A DNA stretch of 54,681 bases from Clostridia bacterium. GTDB lineage: Bacteria; Bacillota; Clostridia; Acetivibrionales; DSM-27016. Below, piece after piece: positions 1-9,203 of the stretch. The stretch covers positions 1-54,681 of the forward strand of contig JAOAIJ010000037.1 of the NCBI GenBank assembly GCA_026414765.1. The letters run 5' to 3'. The notes under the pieces are model-generated. The model was not told the origin of the DNA. It saw only the letters and a program-made list of their open reading frames with translations, and did no database searches. Every line of letters begins with the position of its first letter. The stretch's first letter is position 1. Made by a program: the position numbers and the translations under genes.

Positions 1-1
1 C

Positions 2-1030
2 AATAAGGATGAGGCAAAAATAACCTTTGCTGATATAGAAGACAGCCTTATTCTTGTTACAAACTCTTTCTCAACCGTTACGAGCTACGAAAACCAGACT
101 AAAAAGGCCATAACCAATAAATTTATACAGGAAGCCATGACTGAATTTTTAAAGCAGCAGCTTGAAATTTATTTTATAGAAAATAAGGCCGAGAGTGATA
201 GGATAATTGAACAGATACTGGTCAATAAGAGAAGCCGTGAGACGGCTGAAAAGACCAGGATAAACATTAAAAAGAAGCTTTCGGGCACTATAGATATTTC
301 AAACAGGGTAAAAAAATTCGTCGACTGCCGTACAAAGGATTTAAGTAAAAGGGAAATCTATATAGTTGAGGGAGATTCGGCCCTTGGCGCCTGTAAGCTC
401 GGAAGGGATGCGGAATTCCAAGCTATCATGCCGGTTAGGGGTAAGATATTAAACTGCCTCAAGGCTGAGTATGACAGCATATTTAAAAACGAAATAATAG
501 TTGACCTCTTAAAAGTCCTGGGTTGTGGAGTGGAAATAAAATCAAAGCATAATAAGGATCTGCATACTTTTGATATAAACAACCTGCGCTGGAACAAGGT
601 TATTATATGTACCGATGCAGATGTAGACGGCTTCCAGATAAGGACACTGATTCTGGCTATGCTCTACAGGCTGGTGCCCACACTCATACAGACAGGTAAA
701 GTGTATATAGCAGAATCTCCGCTTTTTGAGATAAGTACTAAGGAAAAGACATACTTTGCGTATTCTGATAAGGAAAAGAACGATATTGTAGCAAAATTAA
801 AGAGCAAATATAGCATTCAGAGATCAAAGGGGCTTGGTGAAAATGAACCTGACATGATGTGGCATACAACTATGAACCCTGAAACAAGAAGGCTTATCAA
901 GGTAATGCCGGATGATATGGAAAAGACTGAAGAGTTTTTTGATTTGCTGCTGGGTGAAAACCTGCCGGGTAGAAAAAGCTATATAGAAACTAACGGGTAT
1001 AAGTACCTTGATATGATTGACGTAAGCTAA
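2..1030 (+). CDS. Type IIA topoisomerase subunit B (GyrB/ParE-like), 5'-truncated by window edge
   Basis: This is the C-terminal part of an ATP-dependent type IIA topoisomerase B subunit. The reading frame is already open at base 2, so the ATG at 137 is internal and the ATPase domain lies outside the window. The TOPRIM domain is clear: the EGDSA motif (about base 370) supplies the catalytic Glu, and DADVDG (about base 613) supplies the metal-binding Asp residues. RGKILN and the KGLGE motif near the end are also family hallmarks. It differs from ordinary GyrB in having EGDSALGACK instead of EGDSAGGSAK and DADVDGFQI instead of DADVDGSHI. The A-subunit gene follows 141 bp downstream on the same strand, so the two probably form one enzyme. 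The divergence suggests a second, paralogous topoisomerase rather than the housekeeping gyrase. That is inference, because the housekeeping genes are not in the window. Confidence 0.9.
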   Translation, partial: NKDEAKITFADIEDSLILVTNSFSTVTSYENQTKKAITNKFIQEAMTEFLKQQLEIYFIENKAESDRIIEQILVNKRSRETAEKTRINIKKKLSGTIDISNRVKKFVDCRTKDLSKREIYIVEGDSALGACKLGRDAEFQAIMPVRGKILNCLKAEYDSIFKNEIIVDLLKVLGCGVEIKSKHNKDLHTFDINNLRWNKVIICTDADVDGFQIRTLILAMLYRLVPTLIQTGKVYIAESPLFEISTKEKTYFAYSDKEKNDIVAKLKSKYSIQRSKGLGENEPDMMWHTTMNPETRRLIKVMPDDMEKTEEFFDLLLGENLPGRKSYIETNGYKYLDMIDVS

Positions 1031-1062
1031 GCAGGAGATTATGATAAGCGTTGGGTTACTGT

Positions 1063-1150
1063 GTCAGAGATCGCCTTTGCTGCAACCATTTCTGACGATT
1101 AACATGAATATTCCGGAAAATACCCCCTCCCCCAAAAAAAGAGAGGGGTA
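1063..1150. repeat. Intercistronic inverted repeats between the topoisomerase genes
   Basis: The 141-bp spacer between the two topoisomerase genes holds two hairpins. The first has arms GTCAGAGAT (1063-1071) and ATTTCTGAC (1088-1096). The second pairs TACCCC near 1121 with GGGGTA near 1145 across a C-rich/A-rich loop and is unusually GC-rich for this genome. Neither is followed by a T-run, so they look like mRNA processing or REP-like elements rather than terminators. The ribosome binding site of the next gene (GGTGGAGGG) lies just downstream. Confidence 0.5.
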
Positions 1151-1171
1151 GGGTGAGTTGGTGGAGGGAAA

Positions 1172-3361
1172 ATGTCAAAAAACAATCCTATAGAACAAAA
1201 AATTGTCGATACCCTGGAAAAAAATTATATGCCCTATGCCATGAGTGTTATAGTATCAAGGGCAATTCCTGAAATTGACGGGTTTAAGCCGTCTCACAGA
1301 AAGCTGTTGTATACGATGTACAAAATGGGACTGTTAACAGGGCAGAAAACAAAATCTGCAAATGTTGTCGGTCAGACAATGAAGCTTAATCCCCATGGAG
1401 ACATGGCAATATATGAGACTCTTGTAAGGCTGACAAGAGGAAATGGCGCTTTGCTGCATCCTTTCATAGATTCCAAGGGAAACTTCGGAAAACAGTATTC
1501 AAAAGATATGCAATTTGCTGCACCGCGTTATACAGAAGTGAAATTGGATAAAATATGCGAAGAAATATTCAGGGATCTTGATAAGAATACGGTTGATTTT
1601 GCTGACAATTATGACGGTACAATAAAAGAGCCGACATTGCTCCCTACTACGTTCCCAAGTATACTTGTGAACTCCAATCAGGGTATAGCAGTAGGAATGG
1701 CAAGCAACATATGCAGCTTCAACCTCCAGGAGGTATGTGCAGCAACCGTACAGTATATTATGGATGAGGATGCTGAGATAACCGGATATTTAAAGGCTCC
1801 AGACTTATCTTCAGGCGGTCAGCTCATATATAACCCAAAGGATATTATGGATATCTATAATACTGGCAGAGGAAGCTTCAAGGTAAGGGCAAAGTACAGA
1901 TATGACAAGGCAAACAGCTGCATTGAAATATATGAAATACCTTATACCACCACTACTGAAGCAATTATGGATGCAATAATCGGACTGGTTAAGGATGGGA
2001 AAATAAAGGATATAACAGATGTCAGGGATGAGACGGATTTAAGCGGACTTAAAATAACTATAGATATTAGAAAAAGTGCGGAACCTGATAATTTGATGAA
2101 TAAGCTGTTTAAGCTTACACCTCTTCAGGATACCTTCAGCTGTAATTTTAACATCCTTGTTAATGGGAATCCCAGGGTTATGGGGATAAAAACAATACTG
2201 GGTGAATGGCTTTCCTTCAGGATTAATTGTATTAAGAGACAGACTTTATTCGATATAGATAAGAAAACAGAGAAGCTCCATTTATTGCTTGGTTTAAGAA
2301 AGATACTTCTGGACATAGACAAGGCAATAAAAATAATTAGAGACACAGAGCAGGAAGCGGAAGTTATTCCAAACCTTATGAAAGGTTTTGACATAGACCA
2401 GGTTCAGGCGGAGTTTATCGCTGAAATCAGGCTGAGGAACCTTAATAAGGAGTATATTCTAAAAAGGGTCAGTGAAGTAGATGACTTACAGAAGGAAATA
2501 GATGAACTGAAAGATTTATATGGCAGCGACAGCAAGATAAGGAAGGTTATTATCAGACAGCTTAATGAAGTATCAAAGAAATACGGACAGCCGAGGCGTA
2601 CGGAGATTATTCAGGAAGAGCATATTGAGGAGATAACCCATGAACACTTGATCGAGGACTATAATCTGAAGCTTTTCCTTACAGAGCACAACTATCTCAA
2701 GAAAATACCGCTCGTTTCCTTAAGGGCAAATCCCGAACACAAGCTTAAGGAAGATGATTTCATCATACAGGAGGTTGATACTCATAATAAAGCGGATTTA
2801 CTATTGTTCTCAAACAAGTATACGGTATATAAGCTGAAAATATATGAGATAAGCGACTGTAAAGCCAGCAGCCTGGGAGAATACCTTTCAAATCTTCTGG
2901 GACTTGATGCTGATGAAAGGATTATTCACATTATAGCTACGGATGACTATAAAGGATATGTGCTGTTTGCTTTTGAAAATGGTAAGGCAGCAAAAATCGA
3001 TCTTGAAAGCTATGCTACAAAAACCAACAGAAAGAAGCTGGCAAATGCATACTCGGACTTGTCACCTTTGGTTAAAATGATGTACCTTAATGAAGATATA
3101 GAGCTTGTTGCTTTTAGCAGCATTGATAAGATACTTATATTTAGCACCTCAAATATCAACTCCAAATCGACAAGAGATTCACAGGGAGTACAGGTGCTGA
3201 AGTCTAAAAAAGGTAGTATAATGACGGCAGTAAAGAGGGTAGAGGAAGTAGGGTTTAAGGATCTTGACTATTACAGGACTCAGAATATTCCTGCCGTAGG
3301 ATGTTATCTGAAAGACGAAGATCAGCAGGATGAGCAACTAACGCTGCCGATAGACTTGTAA
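1172..3361 (+). CDS. Type IIA topoisomerase subunit A (GyrA/ParC-like)
   Basis: This is the 729-residue DNA breakage-reunion subunit and the partner of the upstream B subunit. The winged-helix/tower core starts with MPYAMSVIVSRAIPEIDG, and the active-site Tyr is Tyr120 in AAPRYTE. The quinolone-pocket helix reads NPHGDMAIYE (residues 73-82), so the usual Ser is Met78 and the usual Asp/Glu is Glu82. The C-terminal part (about residues 500-729) is degenerate beta-pinwheel sequence, and no GyrA box of the QRRGGKG type is visible. Wrapping-type supercoiling is therefore doubtful and a topoisomerase IV-like decatenase role is more likely (inference). The start is supported by GGTGGAGGG upstream of the ATG. 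The gene is transcribed with the B subunit. Confidence 0.93.
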   Translation: MSKNNPIEQKIVDTLEKNYMPYAMSVIVSRAIPEIDGFKPSHRKLLYTMYKMGLLTGQKTKSANVVGQTMKLNPHGDMAIYETLVRLTRGNGALLHPFIDSKGNFGKQYSKDMQFAAPRYTEVKLDKICEEIFRDLDKNTVDFADNYDGTIKEPTLLPTTFPSILVNSNQGIAVGMASNICSFNLQEVCAATVQYIMDEDAEITGYLKAPDLSSGGQLIYNPKDIMDIYNTGRGSFKVRAKYRYDKANSCIEIYEIPYTTTTEAIMDAIIGLVKDGKIKDITDVRDETDLSGLKITIDIRKSAEPDNLMNKLFKLTPLQDTFSCNFNILVNGNPRVMGIKTILGEWLSFRINCIKRQTLFDIDKKTEKLHLLLGLRKILLDIDKAIKIIRDTEQEAEVIPNLMKGFDIDQVQAEFIAEIRLRNLNKEYILKRVSEVDDLQKEIDELKDLYGSDSKIRKVIIRQLNEVSKKYGQPRRTEIIQEEHIEEITHEHLIEDYNLKLFLTEHNYLKKIPLVSLRANPEHKLKEDDFIIQEVDTHNKADLLLFSNKYTVYKLKIYEISDCKASSLGEYLSNLLGLDADERIIHIIATDDYKGYVLFAFENGKAAKIDLESYATKTNRKKLANAYSDLSPLVKMMYLNEDIELVAFSSIDKILIFSTSNINSKSTRDSQGVQVLKSKKGSIMTAVKRVEEVGFKDLDYYRTQNIPAVGCYLKDEDQQDEQLTLPIDL

Positions 3362-3369
3362 AATAGGTA

Positions 3370-3405
3370 AACAAGTCCTGTTCTTACGGGGCTTGTTATT
3401 AATTT
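3370..3405 (+). terminator. Weak hairpin after topoisomerase A gene
   Basis: Arms AACAAG-CC and GG-GCTTGTT flank a short loop and are followed by an interrupted T-rich stretch (ATTAATTTAT). It is a possible weak terminator before the helicase gene. Confidence 0.4.
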
Positions 3406-3435
3406 ATCTAGCTTTTACTGAAAATGGAGATAAAA

Positions 3436-5817
3436 ATGCACCAGGCAAGCACATATAAAATTTCTGTAAGAAATCTAATTGAATATGCTATGAAGACAGG
3501 GGATGCTTATGCAGGTTACGTAAGCAGTTTTAGAATGGTAGAAGGTATAAAGGCACATACTTTCATTAGCAAATCCAGTACAGAGGAGTATTTGCCTGAG
3601 GTTCCGGTTTCCATACTGATAGAAAGAGACAATATCCTTCTGGAGGTAAGTGGACGTGTCGACGGAATAATAAAGTCCGAAGAGGAAATTGTCATAGACG
3701 AAATAAAATCCACAACTATTGAGCTTGACGAAATAGAAGAAGATTACAATCCCATGCATTGGGCACAAGCCAAGTGTTACGCTTATATATACGGTTTTCA
3801 GAACTGCATGGAAAGTTTAAAGGTACAGATCACTTACTATAATATTGATTCCGGTTCTATAAAGTGTTTCTCAAAAATAATTGGTATCAAAGAGTTGGAA
3901 TACTTTTTCTATGAACTGGTGGATAAGTATGTTTTGTGGTTGAAAACCCTGCATGACTGGGAAGAAATAAGGAATGAATCCATCAGTAAGCTGGAATTTC
4001 CTTTTGAGACATATAGAAAAGGGCAGAGAAGTCTTTCGGCAGCTGTATATAGAGCCATAAAAGAGGAAGGAAAGCTGTTTGCTCAAGCCCCAACAGGAAT
4101 TGGTAAGACTATGGCGGCTATTTTCCCGTCATTAAAGGCTATGGGGCAAGGCTATGCATCAAAGATATTTTATCTTACAGCAAAAACTATTACCAGGTCT
4201 GTAGCGGAAGCTGCTTTTGAAAGGCTGAGAAGCAAGGGGTTGAGGCTAAAAACCGTAACTATCACTGCTAAAGAAAAAATATGCTGCAACGGGGTTTTCT
4301 CATGCAAGCCTGAGAATTGTGAATTCATAAGAGGGTATTATGACAGAGTAAATGGTGCTATACAGGACATATTTGTTTTAGATTCATTTACAAGAGATAC
4401 TTTGTCGGAGTATGCGCATAAACATAGAATCTGTCCATTCGAATTCTCGCTTGACATTTCGCTTTGGTCCGATTACATTATTTGTGATTATAACTATGCC
4501 TTCGATCCCGGTGTTTATCTGAAGCGGTATTTTATGCTTGGTACAGGAGACTATGTATTTCTTGTTGATGAAGCACATAATCTTGTGGATAGGGCAAGAG
4601 AAATGTTTTCAGCGTATATCGGCAAAAAAAAGGTTTTGGATCTGAAAAGAGAAGTAAAAGGTGTAAAAAATCTGGAGAAAAGTATTGGAGCTATAAATGA
4701 TTTTCTGATTGGAGTAAGAAAAAAGCTTGAATGTGAGGATACACGGTCAATTGTGAAAAAAGAGCCCGATAGGGATTTTTACTCGGTTCTGAAAAAGTTT
4801 ACGGTTAAAGCGGACAAGTATCTGTCCGGCAGCGAGCCTCTTCACTTCAGGGACAAGCTTTTGGAATTCTATCTTGAGGCCATGAGTTTTCTGCGTATCG
4901 CTGAATTTTTTAATGAAAGATATGTTACTTATTATGAAAGAAATACAAATGACATCATATTAAAACTCTTTTGCCTGGACCCTTCGTTTCTGTTAAACCA
5001 GGCAATGAAGAGGGCAAAAGCATCCATCCTTTTTTCTGCCACACTGTCACCAATGAAATATTTTGCAAAGATACTAGGTGGGGACGAAGAGCTTGACATT
5101 AAGGAAGAGAAGCCCGTAAGCCGTATCCGCCTGCCTTCACCTTTTCCAAGGGAGAACTTATGCATTATGATGGATCCGACTACTTCCACCCGGTATAGCA
5201 CAAGGGAATTTTCATATAATAAAATTGCTTTATCCTTATATACCTTCTCAAGTAGTAAACCGGGAAACTTTCTTGTTTATTTTCCTTCGTACAGTTATAT
5301 GAATGAAGTTTATGTTAGGTTTACAGGCATGAATACCGGAGTGGGAACTATCTGCCAGAAACCTGATATGACAGAATCAGAAAGGGAAATGTTTCTTGAA
5401 GAGTTTGCTGAATGCAGGCAAGGCAGCTTGCTGGGGTTTGCTGTAATGGGAGGAGTATTCGGTGAAGGTATCGACTTGATTGGAGAGAGGTTGTCAGGAG
5501 TTGTCGTAGTAGGTGTAGGTTTGCCCCAGATATGCCTTGAAAGAGACATAATCCGAAATTATTTTGATGAGCAGAATGGACAGGGTTTTGAATATGCATA
5601 TATATATCCGGGGATGAACAAGGTAATGCAGGCAGTCGGTAGGGTCATCAGAACTGAAGAGGATAAAGGGGCGGTTTTATTGATTGATGAACGGTTTTCC
5701 TATTCTGCCTACAGGGGATTATTTCCCACCGAATGGCATCCGGTAATTGAAGTGAAAGGTAATAAATCTTTGAAAGAAATTCTTGAGGATTTTTGGACGA
5801 ACTGTTTAAGAGATTAG
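3436..5817 (+). CDS. Rad3/DinG-family DNA helicase with N-terminal PD-(D/E)XK nuclease-like domain
   Basis: This is a superfamily 2 helicase of about 793 residues. Residues about 50-95 hold a Cas4/RecB-like nuclease signature ending in DEIKSTT, with Asp, Glu and Lys in the expected order. The helicase core has Walker A APTGIGKT (about residue 217), an iron-sulfur cluster insertion with CC, C, C and a later C (about 282-331), and a DEAH box in LVDEAHNL (about 376). The C-terminal motif VI region contains QAVGRVIR. The family unwinds DNA with 5'-3' polarity. The ATG at 3424 has no ribosome binding site, whereas GGAG at 3426-3429 sits 6 nt before the ATG at 3436, so the latter is preferred. The nuclease fusion suggests a repair role, but the substrate is unknown. 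Confidence 0.9.
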   Translation: MHQASTYKISVRNLIEYAMKTGDAYAGYVSSFRMVEGIKAHTFISKSSTEEYLPEVPVSILIERDNILLEVSGRVDGIIKSEEEIVIDEIKSTTIELDEIEEDYNPMHWAQAKCYAYIYGFQNCMESLKVQITYYNIDSGSIKCFSKIIGIKELEYFFYELVDKYVLWLKTLHDWEEIRNESISKLEFPFETYRKGQRSLSAAVYRAIKEEGKLFAQAPTGIGKTMAAIFPSLKAMGQGYASKIFYLTAKTITRSVAEAAFERLRSKGLRLKTVTITAKEKICCNGVFSCKPENCEFIRGYYDRVNGAIQDIFVLDSFTRDTLSEYAHKHRICPFEFSLDISLWSDYIICDYNYAFDPGVYLKRYFMLGTGDYVFLVDEAHNLVDRAREMFSAYIGKKKVLDLKREVKGVKNLEKSIGAINDFLIGVRKKLECEDTRSIVKKEPDRDFYSVLKKFTVKADKYLSGSEPLHFRDKLLEFYLEAMSFLRIAEFFNERYVTYYERNTNDIILKLFCLDPSFLLNQAMKRAKASILFSATLSPMKYFAKILGGDEELDIKEEKPVSRIRLPSPFPRENLCIMMDPTTSTRYSTREFSYNKIALSLYTFSSSKPGNFLVYFPSYSYMNEVYVRFTGMNTGVGTICQKPDMTESEREMFLEEFAECRQGSLLGFAVMGGVFGEGIDLIGERLSGVVVVGVGLPQICLERDIIRNYFDEQNGQGFEYAYIYPGMNKVMQAVGRVIRTEEDKGAVLLIDERFSYSAYRGLFPTEWHPVIEVKGNKSLKEILEDFWTNCLRD

Positions 5818-5924
5818 ACTGGAAAACCAAGTAGAAAAATGATATTATTTTTAGTAAATTTCACTGTAGCGGAGCATTTTTTGAAATAATTGGCCTATAA
5901 CCGGGAGAATTGGCGGGGAGATAT

Positions 5925-7088
5925 ATGAAAATACAGTATTTGCTTTACATGGTTTTATTTATAGGTATTTACGGGTTGCTGAACTACTATATCGGCCGTA
6001 GAGGCTGGCAGACTATAGGCAGCAGGTTTCCCAGAAGCTGGGCTAAGGGATATTGGATAATTTTCTGGATTGCGGCATTTTCATATGTTATAGCAATGGC
6101 AGGAGTACAATTTATACCCGGAACCGTGAGCGAGATTCTGGATATTATTGGTTCGTACTGGATGGCGGCGATTTTATACTTATTGCTGACAATAGCCGTT
6201 ATAGATATAATACGTATATTGCTGAAGCTTTTCAAAAAGTTTCCATCAAACTTTAGCAATAATCCAAATATTGCTTTCTTAACAGGTATTCTGGTCATTT
6301 TTCTGGTAGCGGGCATACTTGCATATGGTACATGGAACTCAAGGAGAACACATATCAAGCATTATGACATAGATATTGCCAAAAAGGCGGACACCTTAAA
6401 ACAACTGCATGTAGCCATGGTTTCCGATATACATCTCGGAAAGGTAGTAAATAAAAAACGTTTGGCAAAAATGGTTGAAGGCATTAACAGGCTTAACCCG
6501 GATATTATACTTATAGCCGGAGATATACTGGATAGCAGCTTAGAGCCTTTTGCAAACGAAAATATGGGAGAAGAATTCAAAAAGCTGAAATCAAAATATG
6601 GAGTATATGCTGCATTGGGTAATCACGATTATTTCAGCGGCAGTATGGAGGAAAAGGTCAGTTTGTTCAATGATGCCGGCATTAATGTTTTGAGAGACAA
6701 TGCAGTGAAGATAGGTGAGACTTTTTATTTGGCAGGGCGTGAGGACAAGTCTTCTGTAAGAAGAAAACTTGGTGGAGAAAGGAAAAGCCTTGAATCCGTT
6801 TTGGGAAATGTAGACAAATCACTACCTGTTATACTGCTGGATCATCAGCCTGTCAACCTGAGTGAGGCTGTGGGCCAGGGGGTGGATTTACAGCTGTCTG
6901 GGCATACACACCAAGGACAGCTTTTCCCGATAGATCTTATAACAAACAAAGTGTTTGAAGTAGATTACGGATATCTCCGGAAAGAAAATACCCACTTCAT
7001 TGTCACCAGTGGTTATGGTACATGGGGACCGCCTATCAGGGTCGGAATCTCTGGCGAGATTGTTGATATCACTATCAATTTTAAGTAA
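5925..7088 (+). CDS. Membrane-anchored metallophosphoesterase (YkuE-like)
   Basis: This is a calcineurin-like phosphoesterase of about 387 residues. The N-terminal third has about four hydrophobic segments (for example the stretches around residues 2-20, 42-60, 75-95 and 115-135). The catalytic domain carries the dimetal motifs SDIHLG, GDILD, GNHDY and SGHTHQGQ in the canonical order. This architecture matches the YkuE/YaeI group, which acts at the outer face of the membrane. A TTG at 5910 would lengthen the protein, but its GGGAG is only 2 nt away; the ATG at 5925 with GGGGAG 4 nt upstream is the better start. It stands alone, followed by a terminator. The natural substrate is not known from sequence. 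Confidence 0.88.
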   Translation: MKIQYLLYMVLFIGIYGLLNYYIGRRGWQTIGSRFPRSWAKGYWIIFWIAAFSYVIAMAGVQFIPGTVSEILDIIGSYWMAAILYLLLTIAVIDIIRILLKLFKKFPSNFSNNPNIAFLTGILVIFLVAGILAYGTWNSRRTHIKHYDIDIAKKADTLKQLHVAMVSDIHLGKVVNKKRLAKMVEGINRLNPDIILIAGDILDSSLEPFANENMGEEFKKLKSKYGVYAALGNHDYFSGSMEEKVSLFNDAGINVLRDNAVKIGETFYLAGREDKSSVRRKLGGERKSLESVLGNVDKSLPVILLDHQPVNLSEAVGQGVDLQLSGHTHQGQLFPIDLITNKVFEVDYGYLRKENTHFIVTSGYGTWGPPIRVGISGEIVDITINFK

Positions 7089-7089
7089 A

Positions 7090-7115
7090 AAAACAAGCAT
7101 AATGCTTGTTTTTTT
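7090..7115 (+). terminator. Intrinsic terminator after metallophosphoesterase
   Basis: The stem AAACAAGC / GCTTGTTT has a 5-nt loop and an uninterrupted T-run. It separates the phosphoesterase from the uvrB promoter. Confidence 0.85.
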
Positions 7116-7138
7116 ATATGCAGGAAGTTGAAAACAAC

Positions 7139-7177
7139 CAAACATATGTTTGAAATCGTTTTTTAATATGGTATAAT
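7139..7177 (+). promoter_or_regulatory. uvrB promoter with overlapping LexA-type (SOS) operator
   Basis: A perfect 14-bp palindrome CAAACATATGTTTG (7139-7152) resembles the Bacillus/Clostridium LexA box CGAACRNRYGTTYG, with symmetrical changes at one position per arm. It overlaps the -35 element TTGAAA (7150-7155); the -10 is TATAAT (7172-7177) with 16-bp spacing. The geometry matches the box in front of uvrA in this window, which supports it as a real operator. Binding by LexA is inferred. Confidence 0.75.
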
Positions 7178-7216
7178 TATTTTGGACACATACTTAAGTT
7201 CGATAGGAGACATACC

Positions 7217-9193
7217 ATGCTTGATTTTAAAGTTGTATCGGATTATAAGCCTTGCGGTGACCAGCCAAAGGCTATAAAAGAGCTTGCAAACGGAATAAAT
7301 ATGAGATTTAAGCACCAGACTCTGCTTGGTGTTACCGGATCTGGCAAGACTTTTACAGTGGCTAATGTAATTGAAAAGGTTCAGAAGCCTACGCTTGTGA
7401 TTGCGCATAACAAAACTCTTGCAGCCCAGCTTTACAGTGAATTCAAGGAGTTTTTTCCAAATAACGCAGTAGAGTATTTTGTAAGCTACTATGACTATTA
7501 TCAGCCTGAGGCTTATATACCCGCAACTGACACTTATATAGAAAAGGATTCATCAATAAATGATGAAATAGATGAGTTGAGGCATTCTGCAACAGCTGCG
7601 CTTTTTGAAAGAAGGGACGTAATTATAGTTGCAAGTGTATCATGTATATATGGTTTGGGTGATCCGACAGATTACACAGATCTGATGCTATCCTTAAGAC
7701 CGGGTATGCAAAAGGACAGGGATGAGGTAATCAGAAAGCTGGTTGATATTCAATATGAAAGAAATGAGATAGAATTTAAAAGAGGAAAGTTCAGGGTCCG
7801 TGGAGATGTACTGGAGATATTTCCTGCTTCTTCGTCACAAAAAGTATTCCGTGTGGAGTTTTTCGGAGATGAAATAGAAAGAATTACCGAAGTGGATTCA
7901 CTTACGGGAGAAGTTCTTGGTGTAAAGCCTCATATTGCTGTTTTCCCTGCATCGCATCATGCTACGAGCAGGGCAAAGATGGAGCGTGCCATTGTTACTA
8001 TTGAGCAGGAACTGGAGTGGAGACTTGAGGAGCTTAAAATTCAAGGCAAGCTGCTTGAGGCACAGAGATTGGAACAGAGAACGCGGTATGATCTGGAAAT
8101 GATGCAGGAAATCGGTTTCTGTCAGGGGATTGAGAATTACTCAAGGCATATCAGCGGTAGAGAGCCGGGGAGTGCACCTTTCACCCTGTTGGATTATTTC
8201 CCTGATGATTTTTTGCTGGTTATAGATGAGTCTCATGTATCGGTACCTCAGATAGGTGCGATGCACAACGGAGACCGTTCTAGGAAAGAATCACTTGTTG
8301 ATTTCGGTTTCAGACTTCCTTCAGCATTTGATAACAGACCGCTTAAATTCTCCGAGTTTGAGGAAAGAATAAATCAGGTTGTATATGTCAGTGCAACGCC
8401 CGCTCAATATGAAAGGAATCACTCGGTTCAAATAGTTGAGCAGATAATACGTCCCACCGGTCTGATTGACCCTGAGGTGATTGTAAAGCCGGTTAAGGGG
8501 CAGATTGATGATCTGATCGGTGAAATAAGTGAGCGGGTCTCAAAAAGTGAGAGAGTACTGGTTACCACACTGACAAAGAAGATGGCGGAGGATTTAACAG
8601 ACTATCTTAAAGAACTGGACTTTAAGGTTGAATACCTGCATTCAGATGTAAAAACGTTGGAAAGGGTAGAAATTATAAGAAATCTCCGGCTAGGAGTTTT
8701 TGATGTGCTTGTTGGTATAAATCTGCTGAGGGAAGGATTGGATATACCTGAAGTATCAATGGTTGCGATACTGGATGCAGACAAGGAAGGATTCCTGCGT
8801 TCGGAAACTTCCCTTATTCAGACGATAGGAAGAGCGGCAAGGAATATAGAAGGAAAGGTCATAATGTATGCAGACACTATGACTGACTCAATGAAGCGTG
8901 CGATAAGTGAAACAAACAGAAGAAGAGGGATTCAGCTTAAATACAACGAAGAACATGATATCGTGCCTAAATCCATACAGAAAGGCGTAAGGGATGTAAT
9001 TGAATCAACAAAAGTTGCTGAGGACAGTGCCAAATACTCAATGCGGTCTGATGAGGATAATATGGCTGTTGGAGAGATCGAAGAGCTGATTGAAAGATTA
9101 TCGGAAGAAATGCGGATAGCTGCTTCAGCTCTTCAATTCGAGAGAGCTGCAGAACTTAGAGATAAAATAAAACAACTAAAGGATAAGTTATAG
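7217..9193 (+). CDS. uvrB: Excinuclease ABC subunit B, UvrB
   Basis: UvrB is the 658-residue damage-verification subunit of nucleotide excision repair, with the normal family length. Walker A GVTGSGKT is at residues 38-45. The beta-hairpin that clamps DNA is the Tyr-rich [12 protein letters not shown] segment. DESH marks motif II, the helicase C-terminal domain includes QTIGRAARN, and a C-terminal UVR motif (about residues 620-655) contacts UvrC. AGGAG lies 7 nt before the ATG. The upstream LexA-type operator indicates DNA-damage induction. The GntR-type gene follows after only 10 bp and may be co-transcribed. Confidence 0.98.
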   Translation: MLDFKVVSDYKPCGDQPKAIKELANGINMRFKHQTLLGVTGSGKTFTVANVIEKVQKPTLVIAHNKTLAAQLYSEFKEFFPNNAVEYFVSYYDYYQPEAYIPATDTYIEKDSSINDEIDELRHSATAALFERRDVIIVASVSCIYGLGDPTDYTDLMLSLRPGMQKDRDEVIRKLVDIQYERNEIEFKRGKFRVRGDVLEIFPASSSQKVFRVEFFGDEIERITEVDSLTGEVLGVKPHIAVFPASHHATSRAKMERAIVTIEQELEWRLEELKIQGKLLEAQRLEQRTRYDLEMMQEIGFCQGIENYSRHISGREPGSAPFTLLDYFPDDFLLVIDESHVSVPQIGAMHNGDRSRKESLVDFGFRLPSAFDNRPLKFSEFEERINQVVYVSATPAQYERNHSVQIVEQIIRPTGLIDPEVIVKPVKGQIDDLIGEISERVSKSERVLVTTLTKKMAEDLTDYLKELDFKVEYLHSDVKTLERVEIIRNLRLGVFDVLVGINLLREGLDIPEVSMVAILDADKEGFLRSETSLIQTIGRAARNIEGKVIMYADTMTDSMKRAISETNRRRGIQLKYNEEHDIVPKSIQKGVRDVIESTKVAEDSAKYSMRSDEDNMAVGEIEELIERLSEEMRIAASALQFERAAELRDKIKQLKDKL

Positions 9194-9203
9194 TAGAAAA
9201 GTT

